From Oscillospiraceae bacterium (GTDB taxonomy: Bacteria; Bacillota; Clostridia; Oscillospirales; Ruminococcaceae), in the NCBI GenBank assembly GCA_017483405.1, contig JAFUWP010000041.1:1-6363 (forward strand): a DNA stretch of 6,363 nt, in the 5' to 3' direction. Below are positions 4,531 through 6,363 of this stretch, in pieces. Position 1 is the first letter of the stretch. Each line of letters starts with the position of its first letter. The translations under genes were made by a program, and so were the position numbers. The notes beneath the pieces are model-generated. The model was not told the DNA's origin. It searched no databases and worked only from the letters and a program-made list of their open reading frames with translations.

Positions 4531-6363
4531 ATGAAACTACATTATCTGAAAAAATTCATATCTGCGCTGGCGGTTTCCGCCGTGATGGTGCAGAATACAG
4601 CTTTTCCGGCCTTTGCAGGGGAACTGCTCGGACAGTCGGACTTTACCGAAGGCATCGGCCTGCCGTGGCATATCTGCGAATCCATGACCGGAAAAATGGA
4701 TTTCACTATTGAGGATGGTACTTATAATATCACAATCATTAACACCGGCGGTCTTTCCAACGGCGGTGAGGACAGATGGGACTGTCAGTTCCGTCACCGG
4801 AATCTGACATTTGTCGCCGGTCATACTTATCGATTAACCTACAGCGTATGGGCAAGCAATTCCGGCTGGATGTACTCCAAAATCGGCGATATGACTAACG
4901 GCGATTTGGAATTATGGCACTCTAACGGCAATATGCTCAATATGACCTATACTGCCGGACAGTCTCAGGCCGAAATCGAAACGGCTCTGAAATCCGCATC
5001 CCAGAACGGCCAGTGGAAAGACTATAATTCATGGGAAGGTGTCAGCATCACCGGAAATCAGTGGAATACATTCGCTTATGAATTCACACTCGGCTCGAAT
5101 GGCGAACGCGCTACCTCCGCAGACGGCACGGGAGAATGGACATTTCATTTCGGCGGAAACGGCCAGTATACCCCGAATATCTGTTTCCCTGCCGGAACGG
5201 AACTCAAATTCGATAATCTCTGCTTAATCGACATGACTGATGATTCTCATGACTACATCCACGAACCCGAATGGCAGAGAGCGGACATCCTGACGAATCA
5301 AATCGGCTATTTCACCAATCTCGATAAAAAAGCGACTTTCTTATGCAACGATACCGGAACACATGAATTCTATCTGAAAGATACTTCCGGAAATATCGCC
5401 TATACGGGAACTTCCGCCCGTTTCGGATATGATGATGATTCCGGCGATTTGGTGCATGTTCTTGATTTTTCTGATTTCGCTCAGGACGGAACATACTATC
5501 TCGAAACCGATAACGGCGCGAAAAGCAGAGAATTTCAAATCGGCATTGCGGAAACTTATTCCGGAATGCTCTATGATGCTCTGAATTATTTCTATCAGAA
5601 CCGGAGCGGTATCCCGATTGAAGCACAATATATCAGTTCCGGCGATAAGAATTCCCTCGCCCGTGCCGCCGGACATGTTTCCGATATTGCCACGATTCAG
5701 CAGACATGGGGATATTCCGGCTCATCCGGAACGCAGGATGTTTCCGGCGGCTGGTATGATGCCGGCGACCACGGAAAATATGTCGTCAACGGAGGCATTT
5801 CACTCTGGCTGATGCAGAATCAGTATGAACGCGCTTTACAGAACAATCAGCAGGATGCCTACGCGGACGGAACGATGCTCCTCCCTGAAAATCAAAACGG
5901 CTATCCGGATTTGCTCGATGAAGCACGCTACGAAATGGAATGGATGCTCAAGATGATTGTCAAAGACGGCGATTATCAGGGTATGGCCTATCATAAAGTA
6001 CATGACATCAAGTGGACGGCTCTGGCAGTCGCGCCGGCCGATGACCCCGAAGAAAGAATCCTCAAACCGCCGACCACTCCGGCGACACTCAATCTCGCCG
6101 CCTGCGGTGCGCAGAGCTATCGGATGTGGAAAGAGTTAGATTCTGCCTTCGCGGAACAATGTCTTTCCGCGGCGAAAACAGCATACGAAGCCGCGAAAAA
6201 ACATCCTTCCATGTTCGCGCCTCTCGATGAATCTGTCGGCGGCGGCCCTTATGGCGATGATTCCGCTGAGGATGAATTCTACTGGGCGGCCTGCGAACTC
6301 TATGCCGCTACCGGTGATAAATCTTATTATGAAGATATGAAAAAATCTTCTTATTTCCTGAAA
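4531..6363 (+). CDS. Secreted GH9 cellulase with CBM4 and Ig-like domains (3' end missing)
   Basis: This is an extracellular endo- or exo-acting beta-1,4-glucanase; 611 codons are visible and the frame is open at the window edge. Residues 1-29 form a signal peptide: basic MKLHYLKK, a hydrophobic core, then AFPAFA with likely cleavage after A29. Residues about 31-238 resemble a CBM4/9 carbohydrate-binding module, a beta-sandwich rich in W, Y and N. Residues about 251-336 (opening ADILTNQIGYF) match the Ig-like domain that precedes many GH9 catalytic domains. The GH9 domain starts near 343. DVSGGWYDAGDHGKYVV carries the catalytic aspartates D410 and D413, D413 being the probable base by analogy with characterised GH9 enzymes. 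Further GH9 marks are NGYPDLLDEARYEMEWMLKM and YHKVHD. The acid glutamate lies near the end of the domain, outside the window. GGGAGG at 4521-4526 precedes the ATG by four bases. The layout resembles CbhA/CelK-type cellulases, many of which carry a dockerin; that part is not visible here. Confidence 0.93.
   Translation, partial: MKLHYLKKFISALAVSAVMVQNTAFPAFAGELLGQSDFTEGIGLPWHICESMTGKMDFTIEDGTYNITIINTGGLSNGGEDRWDCQFRHRNLTFVAGHTYRLTYSVWASNSGWMYSKIGDMTNGDLELWHSNGNMLNMTYTAGQSQAEIETALKSASQNGQWKDYNSWEGVSITGNQWNTFAYEFTLGSNGERATSADGTGEWTFHFGGNGQYTPNICFPAGTELKFDNLCLIDMTDDSHDYIHEPEWQRADILTNQIGYFTNLDKKATFLCNDTGTHEFYLKDTSGNIAYTGTSARFGYDDDSGDLVHVLDFSDFAQDGTYYLETDNGAKSREFQIGIAETYSGMLYDALNYFYQNRSGIPIEAQYISSGDKNSLARAAGHVSDIATIQQTWGYSGSSGTQDVSGGWYDAGDHGKYVVNGGISLWLMQNQYERALQNNQQDAYADGTMLLPENQNGYPDLLDEARYEMEWMLKMIVKDGDYQGMAYHKVHDIKWTALAVAPADDPEERILKPPTTPATLNLAACGAQSYRMWKELDSAFAEQCLSAAKTAYEAAKKHPSMFAPLDESVGGGPYGDDSAEDEFYWAACELYAATGDKSYYEDMKKSSYFLK

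Noticed and set aside
4537..4824. Minus-strand frame opposite the cellulase signal peptide and CBM
   Set aside because: The plus strand there encodes a clear signal peptide and module. The minus frame has no family resemblance and no clear reason to be real.
5312..5676. Minus-strand frames opposite the Ig-like domain and start of GH9
   Set aside because: They are shadows of a confidently identified GH9 protein, with no domain resemblance.
1..6363. CRISPR array, insertion sequence, tRNA or att site
   Set aside because: No regularly spaced direct repeats, no transposase-like protein, no cloverleaf-like sequence and no long terminal repeats were seen; nearly every base is within a supported gene.

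Overview
This is a densely coding, one-strand window that reads as chromosomal DNA from a fibre-degrading Clostridia-type bacterium, most likely a Ruminococcus-like member of the Oscillospiraceae. The organism call is an inference. It rests on strong AAGGAGG-type ribosome binding sites before nearly every gene, moderate G+C, a MutS2 of Firmicutes type, and a secreted GH9 cellulase with the CBM4 / Ig-like / GH9 layout typical of cellulolytic clostridia and ruminococci.

Layout, all on the + strand: recO (18-755, recombinational repair); a Uma2-family nuclease-fold protein (767-1324); a short gap with a terminator-like hairpin (about 1331-1375); an unrecognised 142-residue soluble protein (1393-1821); mutS2 (1818-4208); an 88-residue single-pass membrane protein of unknown function (4240-4506); and a secreted multidomain cellulase (4531 to the window edge, 3' end missing). 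No intergenic gap exceeds 68 bases, so no long stretch lacks a gene. No tRNA, rRNA, CRISPR array, insertion sequence or riboswitch was seen.

Functionally the window is a housekeeping genome-maintenance block (recO, mutS2) with two accessory genes between its members, followed by a cellulose-degradation gene only 24 bases after a small membrane-protein gene. The spacings (a stop codon abutting the next gene's ribosome binding site, a 4-base ATGA overlap, gaps of 24-68 bases) suggest co-transcription or translational coupling over much of the window. The hairpin after the Uma2 gene is the only visible candidate for an internal break.

The most unusual signal is at the DNA level. Reading every line and line junction, I find no GATC tetranucleotide anywhere in 6363 bases, where about 25 would be expected by chance, and synonymous codon choice appears to avoid it in several genes. 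I did not find a convincing new multi-gene system. The genes are recognisable families apart from the 142-residue and 88-residue proteins.
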